A stretch of 64,000 nucleotides of DNA from Chamaecyparis obtusa (taxonomy: Eukaryota > Streptophyta > Pinopsida > Cupressales > Cupressaceae), in assembly GCA_027943335.1 (NCBI GenBank), contig BSBK01006035.1, positions 124,001-188,000 of the forward strand, written 5' to 3'. A model generated the notes under the pieces. That model did no database searches and was not told the origin of the DNA. It worked only from the letters and a program-made list of their open reading frames with translations. The number at the start of each line of letters is the position of its first letter. The stretch's first letter is position 1. This document shows, in pieces, positions 22,718-34,927 of this stretch. The position numbers were made by a program, and so were the translations under genes.

Positions 22718-23957
22718 TGTAATACCCCAAAAATGGGCTATAGGTTCATTAACCTCCTATATCGACACATCGAACAAAATCAACATCAAAATCCTAACTT
22801 AAGGCACATCTGAACATCATCGAATCCTAATTGATTATTCTAAATTTTGCATTGGGGAATATTCCTAGCAATATTCCTAATTCATCTTAATTATCTTTAA
22901 TTTAATGATTATTTGGTGATAAATCCTATTTATCCTAAAGTTTGATTAATTGAATATTTAATTAGTTAGATTTAATACTGCCTCTTAATTAATTAATTAG
23001 ATTTAATTATATTTATTCCTAAATTGTATTATTCCATTTTGACAATAAATCAAATATCCTATGACTAATTGATTAAATTCTTATTTAATTAATTAATGTC
23101 AATTGTCAAATTTAATAATATAGTTTTTGAATCAAAAGTTTGATTTAATAATTGATTAACCCATAAATCAATTATTTTATTTTTAAAAATCAATTAAGTT
23201 GAGGATAAATCACTTTATTTATTTAATTAATTATGCATATCCAAAAAATAGTTCAACTATAAATCAGAAAATCAATTCAAGTTGTTTTAAAAATAAACTC
23301 TACTCTCTTTTGAGTTAAAAGTTGATCTCAACTTTTGATTTAAATCTAAAAGCTATTTTTGCATGATTTTTTGTGAGTTAACTATCTTTAATTCCTTGTT
23401 GACTCAAAAATCAACCTGAGTGATTTTTGGCTTTTTCCATGCATCTCCAAAACCCTGGATTTCTATAAAATCAAGGCTCAGCTCTTCACAAATAAAATCT
23501 CACAAGTTTGCATACTTACTCTACCAAAATCAACCCATGAATTTGCACAATCACGCTGGTGAATCGACATCTGAAGAATTGAAGCTTCTTTGCAAATCAA
23601 CAACTTTTGTGAGATCAATCTTATTTAGCATATCATTGTAGCTTAATTTGCATATTAGTTTTTCATCTAGAATAGATCCATATCAGTTTATTTCACCTTA
23701 TTACATAGAAAAACCAAAAAAATAGATTAATTTGCATTCATCTCATATCTAGATTTTGCATTTAAATCTTTCATTTAGGTGTCATCAAGGTCACTGATCT
23801 CAGACCAATTTGAGAATACATACTCGCATATACTAGAAGGCAGTAAATTGCCTGGTTAGATTAGTTTCCATTTCACTGCACGATTTTGATTTTAACTAAC
23901 CTCTAATGTTTTACTAAAGTGTTGTGTCTACAGCTAGGTACAAAATTCACACACACA
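22718..23957 (+). repeat. Element B 5' LTR
   Basis: Starts TGTAATACCCC and ends in a CACACACA run. A TATA box (TATAAAA) lies at 23464-23470, followed by the conserved CAAGGCTCAGCTCTTCAC. It matches 37285-38528 closely. Confidence 0.92.
23464..23470 (+). promoter_or_regulatory. TATA box in element B 5' LTR
   Basis: TATAAAA is at the same place relative to the LTR end in the B, C and solo LTR copies, with the downstream CAAGGCT conserved. It is the probable transcription start region of the element. Confidence 0.55.
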
Positions 23958-23961
23958 TTTT

Positions 23962-23978
23962 TGGCACCCACCGTGGGG
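23962..23978 (+). other. Element B primer-binding site
   Basis: TGGCACCCACCGTGGGG follows the LTR after four T bases. It begins with the TGG expected for pairing to a tRNA CCA end and is conserved in element C (39878-39894). The matching tRNA was not assigned. Confidence 0.65.
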
Positions 23979-26264
23979 CCCTAAAATGGGTTTCCATTCC
24001 ATTTCTATCAAGTTCTATCATCTTCTTGTCATTTTTTGTTCCAAGCTGCGATTTTTAATTTCTATCCGTACAATTTTTGTACGAGTTTTGTCAGAAACTC
24101 GTATCAGAAAATACCCACTATCGTACGATAGTTTATTTGATCAAGGATCATACTGTCAAAATCATAGTGTCATTTGGAAGTTATTTTATGGTATGATCCT
24201 ATACCCAGTGTCGTACAAGTTTCTGGATTATCGTCTAGGAGGTGACCCACTATCGTACGAGTTTCAGTGCCAGGTTTCAATTATTGTTTCTCTTTTTTCA
24301 AGTAGTTTTCCAGATTTATTTTTCTAATTTGGACTGATAGCTAACATTAACGATTGAAATTTGTTGTTTCTGATTGATTTCTATTGATTTTGATCGGGAA
24401 AAAGCGTAAAAATTGCTAAAAATAGGTTAAGAATCTACTAAGCACATTGCAAGGAATTCAGGTAATCTTCTCAACTGATAATGTTTTGATTTGGATTAAA
24501 CAGAACTCTTGCATGTCAAGCTTGTGTGACCTTTATTGCTTTCATATCACAGATTTCATTTTGGGCTATAAAAATGAACATAGATTTTCTTTTTAGCATC
24601 TTTGTTACACATAGTAAATAGGCCCTATGAACACTATTCATGGTTCTTGAGAGAGTGGGTTTCTAGTGAAACTCTTCTCAATGAAGGAACCCTTGTAGGT
24701 AGGGAGGTTACTAAGAGTGTCTCACGTTCTACTAGATTTGTGTGTCTTCAGCTTCTGATTGATACATTATCTCTCCAGAGAGGTTGATAGATCATGAGTG
24801 GTTGACATCATAGATCTTTGTGAGATAATCTTGGTCTTAGCATGTCAGATTAATTTGTTTTCTTTGTTTGGGTTAAAAGTGAAAAGGCTAGAGGACTATG
24901 CTCTACTCCCTTTTTAGGTAGTACCAGAAACTTATATCCTTGAATCTGGAACTAGTCTCCATGTGGTATATTTTGTGAGTCACCTTTAGAGAGGGTTAAC
25001 CATAGTGGACATTCCCTTAATTGGGTCAACCAAATTGACAGTACCTCAAGCGGTAATATCCATTTTTGCCATGGTAGCAGCAGCCACTATACAAATGTCC
25101 TTGTGGAGGAAATCTTCATAGGTGTGGTCTCTTGTTGGGCTATCAGATCTCCCTAGCAGCTCCTGATTGATTAATTTCTTAGACTGTGTCAAAACCCCAG
25201 TGTGCTTGGATTGGAGTTCGCCCTCTTGAGATCACAAAATTTGCAGAGTCAGACCATTACTAAAAACCCTAGTGAGGCCAAATTTTCATTTTCTAGGAAT
25301 ATGTGCGTTATTGCAAAACTTTTTGGAACATACACTGTTAGCACTCCTAGGGATTAGCACAATTCAGTCACTTGATTATTCATGCATAGGGTTGCTTTGT
25401 CCCCTATTCATTATTTTTAGACATGCTTGAAATCACTTGCTTGCTATTTTGTGTGCCTATTTGTCTATCTAGTTACTAAGAATGAATCCATCCGCTACAA
25501 TCTTCAAATCTGGATAGATAATTTTGAGAACAATTTGAAACTAAAAATCTCAAAAATTGCAAAATCTAATGTCAAACAACTCTCTGGAGTCAAAATTCAT
25601 CTTGTAAAGTCAGAAAGTCATATGAATTTTGGTTATTGTTGTTTCATTACCCCCAGATTGTCGTATGGTAGCTGGTATATTGTCGTACGAGTTTTGTTGC
25701 CAGTTAATTTAGAAAAGTGAAAAACCTTGCCATCAACTGTCATGTGAGTTTTGCAATAGTTGTACGAGTTTGTTAATTTTCATTTCATGCTATACCCACT
25801 GTTGTACGAGCCTATAGAAAGTCATTTGAGAAATTTTGAAAAATTGCCAGAAAGTTGTTAGAATTGCCAGATACCCAACTTTTTTAGCCTATTTCTAGAA
25901 TCTGTCAAGAAAATCACTATGTCATGAATAGAGAAACAACTACTGAGAATCCGATCATTTTCCTAAAGTGGCCTTTTGAATCCGATTTAGCCTCTGTTTA
26001 ATCGATCTGAGTCTTTATCATCTTGTGTCAAAACCTTGTCATAACTATCAATCTTCAATCCATCTTCAAAATGGCTAAGTGTTATGAACTCATGTCCACT
26101 ATCTTTTTGGCATCTACCCATACATCCAAGGCACAATATTCTTCATTGACATCTAATCCAAGATTCAATCAACCAAACCTTGACAAGGTTGCATCATTTG
26201 ATCTCCTTGAATTAAATCTTTCTTCAGTTGTCTTCATCATATTCTTTTGTTTCACCCAAGGTTA
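23979..26264 (+). other. Element B leader, 2.3 kb between primer site and gag
   Basis: This long leader is shared in order with element C (39895-42132). It has no long ORF. It contains repeated TCGTACGA palindromic words (24121-24128, 24253-24260, 25683-25690 and weaker ones near 24076, 24214, 25755 and 25803). A small ORF abuts gag. Ogre-type elements often carry an extra ORF in this position; here only short pieces remain. Confidence 0.6.
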
Positions 26265-26265
26265 A
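26071..26265 (+). CDS. Small ORF directly upstream of element B gag
   Basis: An ATG at 26071 opens a 64-codon frame starting MAKCYELMS with a hydrophobic end (VVFIIFFCF). Its TAA stop (26263-26265) shares a base with the gag ATG (26265-26267). Element C has a similar ORF (41930-42127) that ends 5 bases before its gag ATG. Product unknown. The position suggests an effect on gag translation, which is inference. Confidence 0.4.
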   Translation: MAKCYELMSTIFLASTHTSKAQYSSLTSNPRFNQPNLDKVASFDLLELNLSSVVFIIFFCFTQG

Positions 26266-27961
26266 TGGTGGAAACTAGAGCTTCCTCTCACAAGAAATTT
26301 GGAGAAGTATCCCATCCCATACCTCTGAATACTCTCCAAGCTCCAACTCTTGAGCAACTCTATAATTCTGGTCTTTATGAAGACGACGGTCTTGGCAATT
26401 TTTGATTGAAATTTGGTTACATTCCTCCTTCATCAACTCATGAAGGTAATCAACAAAATCCTCCTCAATCTATCCCAAGGAGAACTCCTACCATGTCTCA
26501 AGCAGGGACAAACTTTAGCTCTCAAAGAGCTCAATCTCAACATGGTGCAGATCAGGAACCCACACCTGAAGAAATTGCTCAGTATCAAAATGACGATGAC
26601 TTCAAACAAATGATGAAGCATTTCTTGAAAGAAGATAGAGAAGCATACTTTTTACAATTAGCTCATCAAGGGGCTAAACTTCCTCCCAATTTTAATGTTG
26701 AAGATATCATTAGGCATGAGGAAGAAACTCCACTCACAACTATGATGAGACAGATGCATGCCATGCAAGTCAAACTTAATAAACTTGAGAAAGAAAAGGA
26801 ACCCAAGGAGTTCTCCATGGAGGCCCTATGTCCTTTTCCATTTGACAAAGACTTGTACATGCCACCATTCCAAAAAAGAGTGGAGATGTCTAAATATGAT
26901 AAGTATGATGGACACTCAGATCCTCAAGATCATGTCAGAGAATTCTATACACAATCTATGGAGTTCATGCATGAACCAACCTATCTGATGTGTCTCTTTC
27001 CTCAATCTCTGGGGGGAGCAGCCATTCATTGGTTCTCTAGATTGCCTTCTACTATCAAAAATTTTGAGGAGTTGATCAAATTGTTCTATCAGCAATACTC
27101 CTACAACATTCAACATCTAGTCACCATGATTGATATTTGAAATCTCAAGCAATATCTAGGAGAACCATTCCTAACATTTCTAAAGAGATGGAGGAAGAAA
27201 TTCTCTCTATATGCCAGGCCTATTCCAGAAACTGGAAATCTTCATCAATAATCTTGTCCCAGAGATCAACTACCCTTTACAAATGCAAGATCATACATCT
27301 TTTGATAAGATGGTAGACAATGCGATCAAAATTGAAAAGGTACTTGTAAAAAAAGAAACATCACACTTCAAAAAGACAAGTACGAATCAGGATCCAGTTC
27401 TAAAGATAAGAACAAAAACTGGAACAAGAATAAAGGCATCATCATAGATGGTGTTGTTGATACCATCCATGCCCCATCAAAGGCACCAGCTTTCAATCTA
27501 ACTATTGGTACCCAAGCCATCAAAGCTTTAAAGCAAAAGGTGTTCGAACCATCTCAAAAGAAGCCAGAATACAAATCTTGGTCCGCTAATAATAAAAAAA
27601 AGTTCACTCCTCTTGGAGAATCTTTAGAATCAGCTATGAGAACTCTAATAGCTAATAACATCATTTCTTTGCCTGAAATCTGACAATCTAATCCTAACCC
27701 TAAACTGAAATGGTGGAGAGAGAATGAATTCTGTGATTTCCATTGGGGTAAAGGTCACAAAACTAATAACTGCTTGCGCTTGAAGCATACTATTCAAGAT
27801 CTGATTGATAAGGGAGACATCACGATTGGCAATCATAAGAGAAATAATGATCATATAGCATTCACAGAACCATTTTTGAAACATGGTCAAGAAGTTTCAT
27901 CTTCTCAGCCTAATATGGGGGCAAAGGTCAATTATGCTTACCCTGGAAATAATGTTGTTAT
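26265..27961 (+). pseudogene. Element B gag (capsid and nucleocapsid)
   Basis: Starts MVETRA at the conserved gag ATG. The capsid core reads DPQDHVREFYTQSMEF then IHWFSRLP and FEELIKLFYQQYS. The nucleocapsid has the Tat-type knuckle CDFH..KGHKTNNC (near 27737-27778), with its Cys and His residues present. Breaks are a TGA at 26403-26405, a TGA at 27138-27140, a frame excursion between about 27222 and 27390 and a TGA near 27680. The solo LTR then interrupts it at 27962. Gag packages the element RNA in cytoplasmic particles. Confidence 0.88.
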
Positions 27962-29284
27962 TGTAATACCCCAAAAATGGGCTATAAGTTCATTAATCTC
28001 CTACATCTTCAATTCGAATGAAATCGACATCAAAATCCTAATCTAAGGCACATCTAAACATGATCGAATCATAATTGATTATCTTAAATTCTGCATCGGG
28101 GAATATTCCTAGTAATATTCCTAATCATCATAATTATCTTTAATTTTATAATTATTTGGCAATAAATCACATTTATCCTAAAGCTTGATTAATTGAATAT
28201 TTTTATATTTAATTAATTAGATTTAATATCTTGCCACTTAATTGTGTAATTAAATTTAATTCTATCTATTATTAATTGTATTATTTAATTTTGACAATAA
28301 ATCCAAATATCCTATGAATAATTGATTAAATTTTTATTTAATTAATTAAAGCAAGTTGTCATTATTTAATAATATAGTTTTTAATAAAAATTTGATTAAA
28401 TAATTGATTAACCCATAAATCAATTGTTTTATTTTTAAAAGCAGTTAAGTTGGAAATAAATCACTTTATTATTAAATTAATTCATAAATAAAACATGCAC
28501 AATCATAAAAGCAAACAACTATCAATTATCAATTAAAGCTAAACTCTATTTTGAGTTAAAACTTAGCTTTTGCATATTTTTGTGAGTTAATTATCTTTAT
28601 TTAAAAATAACTCAAAAATCAACCTGAGTTATTTGAGTGATTTATGGCTTTTTTCCATGCACCTCCAAAGCCCTGGATTTCTATAAAAACAAGGCTCAGC
28701 TCTTCATAATTCATCTCTCAATATCTCTCAAATTTGCATCTCTCAATATCTCTCAAATTTGCATCTCTCAATCATCTCTCAAATTTGCATCTACATTCAT
28801 CTCATATTTTTGCACAATCACGCTGGAGAATTGGAGGCTAAGGAATCAACTTGCGAATTCAAAGCTTTGTGAGATCAATTTCAATTGCATAGTTTTTATA
28901 TCTTGGCATAGAATTTCATAGTTTTCATATCATTGTTAGAATCTTCATTGTTAGATCATTTAGCATTCATTTCATATCAGTTTTCAATAGCATTCATAGA
29001 TTCATATCAATTTTTATCATTCTTATTGCATAGAAAATATCAAAAATATAGATTAATTGCATTCAATTTCATATCCATCTTTTGCATTCAAATCCTTCAT
29101 TTAGGTGTCGTCTAGGTCACTGATCTCGATTACAATCTGAGAACATCAATCTCGCACCTATTAGAAGGCAGTAAATTGCTTGGTTAGATTAGATTTCAAT
29201 TTTGCATGATTTTGATTTTAGCTAACCTCTAATGTTTTACTGAAGTGTTGTGTCTACAGATTAGGTACAATTTTCACACACACA
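27962..29284 (+). mobile_element. Solo LTR (1323 bp) inside element B
   Basis: Begins TGTAATACCCC and ends CACACACACA like the B and C LTRs but is clearly diverged from both. It is flanked by perfect 5-bp copies GTTAT (27957-27961 and 29285-29289). Directly after it the gag-pol frame resumes, so there is no internal region: it is the product of LTR-LTR recombination of a whole element. Its length plus the duplication shifts the downstream frame from 0 to 2, exactly as observed. It contains a TATA box near 28683. Confidence 0.93.
28714..28795 (+). repeat. Three-copy tandem repeat, about 26 bp, in solo LTR
   Basis: The word ATCTCTCAAATTTGC recurs three times with a period of about 26 bp. It is absent at this point from the element B and C LTRs, so it expanded in this copy. 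Confidence 0.75.
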
Positions 29285-29289
29285 GTTAT

Positions 29290-31480
29290 CAATATGGTTG
29301 AACCTTATCTCTCTGAGCATTGCAATGTCATCACAATTGTGCAAAGAGATAGAGATCATACTTCAGCTAATGCAGTGACTCGATCACAGGCTCAGGCACA
29401 TCTGAATGGACAAATCTCAGATTCATCAAATGTCCCTAAGATGCCCTTCAATCTTTCTTCTGCTTCCAAATAGAAGGCTGTTTCTAAATCTTTCAATCCT
29501 AAAGATATGAGGCCGACATCTTATAGCATTGTTCAACAACTCCAACACACTAATGACCTTGATTTAGATAGGTTACAGACTATGGTGGGACATCTTACAT
29601 CTCTGCAATATATCTCCTTTTTTGAGGAAGATGACAACTCCTTGAGTCATCCACATAACCAGCCCTTTTATATAGAAGTCTTGATCCAGAACCATAGAGT
29701 CAAACGCGTGTTGATAGATGGGGGCACTAGCCTAAATGTTTGTTCTTACAGCTTGGTCACACAATTGGGATTTTCAAAATTGGCTATTGATCCTAGAAAG
29801 AAAATAACTATAAAAGCCTATGATGAACAAGAAAGATCTTCTAAAGGCACCATTGTCTTACCTATTAGAGCAGGTCCGGTTATCAGAGATACTATATGTC
29901 AAGTTCTTGATCTACCTTTGGCTTACAACATTCTTCTAGGGAGACCATGGATACATGAAATGAAGGCTATTCCTTCTACATTCCACAAATGTTTGAAATT
30001 TCCCTATGAAGGAGTAGAGGTCACTATTCCAGTGGATATATCTACCACTTGCAATACATTGAAGGAAAGTGTAGATAAACTTGTGCCTAATAATAGAGAA
30101 TCTTCCATTAAGCCAACCCAAGAAGCATCCACATCTAAAATGGAAGACATTTCAAAAGAGGTCAATATAAAATAAAATGGTATGGGAGAATATACTATAA
30201 ACCCAGTCTTATCTTTGACATCTCTCCCTATCTCACCTAAGTCTTATGGGTAGTCTTCGAAATAGTCCAAACCAAACTCTAAAGAACCTCTTGAGGCATA
30301 TAATTTTTTTTTTGTAGTAGAACAAGTCTCCAAGTAGGAATTTGAAGAGGATGAAGTTGTGCTTACATGGCTATACAAAGATGAACCTGAATCTCAAACT
30401 ATTCCACCTAGTGACTCTACAGTATCCAAAATCCCTTCTAAGGCATATGGTCCAGGAGATAAACTGATAGCTAAGATGGGATATTTAGGTAAATGACCTC
30501 TAGGAGTTAGAGGAGAAGGTCTTATAACACCTATTTCACATACTAGTAGGGAGAACAAAGATACTGTTGGCTTAGGCTTTAAAAAGAAACCCTTCCACCT
30601 CAAAGGTAATTGTTCTCATGTCATAGAGAAGATCGCACCAGGTGAACCCCTTCTTAAGAAGGAAGAAACTGATCCATCAGATAGTGTTTCAGATAGCTCT
30701 GAACTCATCCCTTATGAGTCTTTTCCTAAGGAAATAAAAAACCTTCTCGATGCTAAAGATGATCCAATCAAAAGAATTAATGAAGTAGAAACACAAGAAC
30801 CTACTATCAATCAAGAGATAGTTGCAACACAAGAACCAGCTAATCTCGAAGATAATCAAACAGAAAAAGAGGAAGGTGGTAGTTATTCTAAGATAGACTC
30901 CCATGAGTATGAATTCAAATCAGAATCTAAGGGTAACCCTTCTTGGGGTATTCATCCTGACTTTACTCATGTTCTTAGATTTCTTAGAGGCATAGATGAA
31001 GAATCTAATGACTATGAATGGGGAGCCATTCCAGAAGAAGATGAGCTTATTACAAAGAAACATGTTGATGTTATTCACCAATATGCACCTAAACCCAACA
31101 TAAGTCTAGAGCGAAATGATGAACTTATCGAGTTTGATCCACTGATGGCTGAAGTGGACTCCCATAATGACATTGAGCCTATTCACGAGTTGAATGTCTT
31201 AAGTTGTAATATCACATTTGAACTCAAGCATCAGGTTAGGAGCAATGATGAAAGATCCATATCCATAAACACTATCTCCCAATCTTTCACCACTTTGACT
31301 ATCCAACATCCTGAACTTCTTGATCAAACCTCCACAAATCTGAGCCATGGTATTTATACCTTCCCGAATGACTATGCCATTGCTTGCTACCTCAATGTAG
31401 TTGAGCCTATGAGGACTTCCATCAGTGAACTGAGCGTTAGCATGACAGAGTCAGACATCAAGTATCTTAGTTAGAAAAAT
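29290..31480 (+). pseudogene. Element B protease and G-patch-like region
   Basis: The frame resumes after the solo LTR. The aspartic protease motif VLIDGGTSLNV is near 29707-29740, in the Tat style where DGG replaces the usual D-S/T-G, with the partner LLGRPWIHEM near 29933-29962. The protease cuts the gag-pol precursor. Downstream, about 30430-30590, a Gly-rich segment (YGPGDK, MGYLGK, PLGVRGEG, VGLGF) resembles a G-patch, which binds RNA in other proteins. An acidic linker follows to about 31480. Stops lie near 29472, 30174, 30252, 30337, 30496 and 31473. Confidence 0.75.
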
Positions 31481-33180
31481 AAGAATAAGAATAAAAAGAG
31501 GAGTTATGAGGGTGAAAACCACTTTGTGGTAGTCTCAGAACCTACAAAAGTAAAAATAAAAGATGTATCTGAAGGTGAAAACCTCTCTGAGGTGCCTAAG
31601 GATGAGATATTTGATGTCCTTTCGAGTCATTTAGAGGATAGATCTCCAGTTCTAATTGAGCCCACTCAATCCATCAACTTGGGAACAATAGAAGAACCAT
31701 AGTTGATTCATGTAGCACAATCTTTATCAAAAGAAGAGAAGCAAAAATTTACAACATTCCTAACAAAGAAGAAGATCAACTTTTCATGGAAATATTTAGA
31801 TATGCCAGGGTTGGATCCTAATCTTATAATGCATCATTTATCTATAGCTCCAAATGTCAAACTTGTCAAGCAAAAATTGAGAAAGATGCATCCTCATGTT
31901 GCACTCTTGGTAAAAGCTGAATTAGAGAAGCTCCTGAAAGCCAGATTCATCTGAGTTATTGACTATGTAGAGTGGATCTCTAATATTGTACCTATTACAA
32001 AACTAGATAAATCAATTAGAGTGCACACAAACTTTAGAGATGTCAACAGAGCATGCCCTAAAGATGATTTTCCATTACCTAACATTGATATGATAGTGGA
32101 CATGACTGCGGGCTTTGAGATGTATTCTTTAATGGATGGTTTTTCTAGATATAATCAAATAAAGATTACTCCAGAGGATCAAGAGAAAACTTCTTTTACA
32201 TGTGCATGGGGCACCTTCTATTGGAATGTCATGCCATTTAGGCTTAAAAATGCTGGTGCTACATATCAAAGAGCCATGACATCTATTTTTCATGACATGA
32301 TGCATAGGACTATGGAGGATTATGTTGATGATACTTTAGAAAAATCTATGATTAGAGCTAAACATCTAAATGACTTGAGCAAGATACTAGATAGAATGGA
32401 AAAATTTAGTCTCAGACTAAATCCTAAGAAGTGTTCTTTTGGTGTCACTTCTAGAAAGCTCTTAGGATACATAGTCTCAAAGAAGGGCATTGAAGTTGAT
32501 CCAGCTAAAGTAAAGGCTATCATGGAAATGCAACCTCCAAAGAATATTAGTCAAATGAGGACATTACAAGGAAGAGTTCAATCTATCAGAAGATTCATAT
32601 CACAGCTAGCAGACATATCACAACCTTTTACAAAAACATTACATAAAGGTGTGACCTTTGCATGGAATGAAGAATGTGAGAATAACTTTAACCATATCAA
32701 GAAGTATCTCTCAAATCCTCCTATCTTAATGCCTCCCATTCTTGGGAAGCCTTTGATCTTATATGTCTCCGCTATAGATACATCACTAGGGGCATTGCTT
32801 GCACAACATGATCAGAACAAAAAGGAAGAGCTATATACTATATCAGTAGAACATTGGTTGCATATGAGAAGAACTATTCAATGATTGAGAAAGCTTGTCT
32901 AGCTGTGATCTTTGCATCACAAAAACTAAGACATTACATGTTAGCTAATACCACACATTTGGTAGCTAAGATTGATCCACTCAAGTACCTTCTAAGCAAA
33001 GCTTCTCTCACGGGTAGATTAGCTAAATGGGTCATGCTCTTAAGTGAATTTGACATTGAATATGTTGAGAAAAAAGCTATAAAAGGATAGGTTAGTGTTG
33101 ATCAATTAGCAGAGGCACCTATGATTGATGATACACCAATGCAAATGGAATTTCTAGATTCCTCTATCATGACTCTTTCT
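31481..33180 (+). pseudogene. Element B reverse transcriptase and RNase H
   Basis: A palm/fingers block NFRDVNRACPKDDFPLP (near 32030) is followed by SLMDGFSRYNQI with a catalytic Asp, MPFRLKNAGATYQ, and the active-site YVDD at about 32321-32332. GVTSRKLLGYIVS and MRTLQGRVQSIRRFI complete the thumb. RNase H follows (AIDTSLGALLAQ, KNYSMIEKACLAVIFASQKLRHYM) with a frameshift near 32850. Stops occur near 31700, 31953 and 33088. The enzymes copy the element RNA and remove the RNA template. Confidence 0.9.
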
Positions 33181-33830
33181 TCTAGAGAATGGTAGTTATT
33201 CTTTGATGGCTCCTATACATAGAATGGGTCAGGAGTAGGCATATTGTTCATAACTCCTCAAGGATACTCAATCCCAAAAGAATTCAGATTAAAGTTCCCT
33301 TGCACAAACAATATTTCAGAATACGAAGCCCTTTTGAATGGTATGAAAATTGCAATTGAGTGGAGAGTAACATAATTACACATTCATGGAGACTCACAAC
33401 TTGTTATCCATCGAGTCAATGATGTGTACTAAACTCATTCCTTATAAGAGAATGATAGATGATTTAAAGAAGTATTTCATATCTATCACATTTGAGAAAA
33501 TTCCTAGAACAAAGAACAAGGCTGTCGATGCAATGGAAACACTATCTACTCTATTATAGCAGCCTGAACATGAGCTACACTATGAGTTCCTGGTGGAAGC
33601 ACTATCTTATCCTACATATGATTCCCTTGAAACCCACATGATCTACACTGTTGTTGGTCATGATTCATCTAGATACAAAAACCTATTTTCCTATCTCCAA
33701 GACCAAATCATTCCCGATACCTTCAACCGTCATTAAAAGAGATACCTTATCCATAATGCCTCCTGATATCTCATCATTGGTCATGATCTGTACAAATGAG
33801 GTCTAGATGGTACGCTACTTAGATTTTTAG
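33181..33830 (+). pseudogene. Element B second (archaeal-type) RNase H
   Basis: LFFDGSYT then NGSGVGI marks the first catalytic Asp. ISEYEALLNGM carries the Glu, and LHIHGDSQLVI the second Asp. This extra RNase H between the normal RNase H and integrase is the hallmark of the Tat branch. It is broken by TAG and TAA codons (near 33195, 33222, 33375 and 33430) and a small deletion near 33432 relative to element C, so it cannot be translated whole. Confidence 0.85.
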
Positions 33831-34927
33831 ATTGTGAAGAGTCTCAACGTGCGTTAGAAGAAGTCCATGATGGCATTTGTGGGTCACACTTGAATGGTTT
33901 AACATTAGCTCAAAAACTTATTAGGGCTGGGTACTATTGGCCTGAAATGGAGAAAGAGTCTATCAAGTTTGCTAAGAACTGTCAAAAGTGCCAAGTACAT
34001 GGTAATTTAATTCATGCTCCAGGGAGAGATCTAATTCCCTTTACTACACAATGGCCTTTTCACCAATGGGCATTTGATCTTATAGGAGCTATACATCCTC
34101 ATTCTTCTAATGGACATACCCATATAATCACAGCTACAAATTATTTTACAAAATGGGTAGAAACAGTCCCTTTGACACAAGCAACTAGAAGGAAAATATC
34201 TATGTTCATATTGAACTATATCATATGCCGATATGGGATACCTCATTCCATAATCATAGATAATGGTGGAAAATTCAAGAACAAAGATCTAGATGATTTA
34301 TGTGCCAAATTCAAGATTACACAACATTGGTCATCTATCTACTATCCTCAAGGGAATGGACAAGCAGAGGCTTCTAATAAGAATCTATTGAAAATATTGC
34401 ACCGTACAGTTAATAAAATAGGAAGAGACTGGCATCTCATGATCAATACAGCTCTCTGGGCCTATAGAACAAGTATCAAAATGCCTACTGGGGCTACACC
34501 TTTCACTTTGATTTATGGGTCTGAAGCGGTACTGCCTATTAAGGTTGAAATCCCATCACTAAGAATCAGAATGCATGTTCTAGTAACTGATGATGACTAC
34601 AGAGTGTCTAGGTTGCAAGAACTTGAACTACTAGATGAGCTCAAACAAGCAACATATGATCATCTCAGAGTATATCAAAAGAGAATGTCTAGAGGTTACA
34701 ACAAGAAAGTCAGACATAGAGAATTTCAAGTTGGTGATCTAGTCTTGAGAGAGAATCCTAAAAATCAATCACATCGAGAACACAAGGGGAAGTTTGAACC
34801 CAACTGGCTGGGTCCCTTTGTTATCACTGCTACTTTTGGCTCTGGTGCCTATCAACTCTCAATGACTAAAGGAGAACAGCTCCAAGAACTAATCAACATT
34901 CTCCATCTGAAGAAATTCTACGCCTAA
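33831..34927 (+). pseudogene. Element B integrase, best preserved part
   Basis: An open 345-codon frame (33890-34927) covers most of integrase. The His/Cys zinc site runs from HDGICGSH into CQKCQVHG. The catalytic triad is visible as FDLIG, IIDNGGKF and GQAEASNK (Asp, Asp, Glu). The C-terminal DNA-binding part follows (FQVGDLVLREN, GPFVITATFGSGAYQL) and ends LHLKKFYA with a TAA at 34925-34927. Integrase inserts the DNA copy into the genome. Stops just upstream disconnect it from reverse transcriptase. Confidence 0.92.

Noticed and set aside
27962..29284. 5' LTR of a further full element
   Set aside because: GTTAT is duplicated directly on both sides and the gag-pol frame of B resumes at once, so it is a solo LTR.
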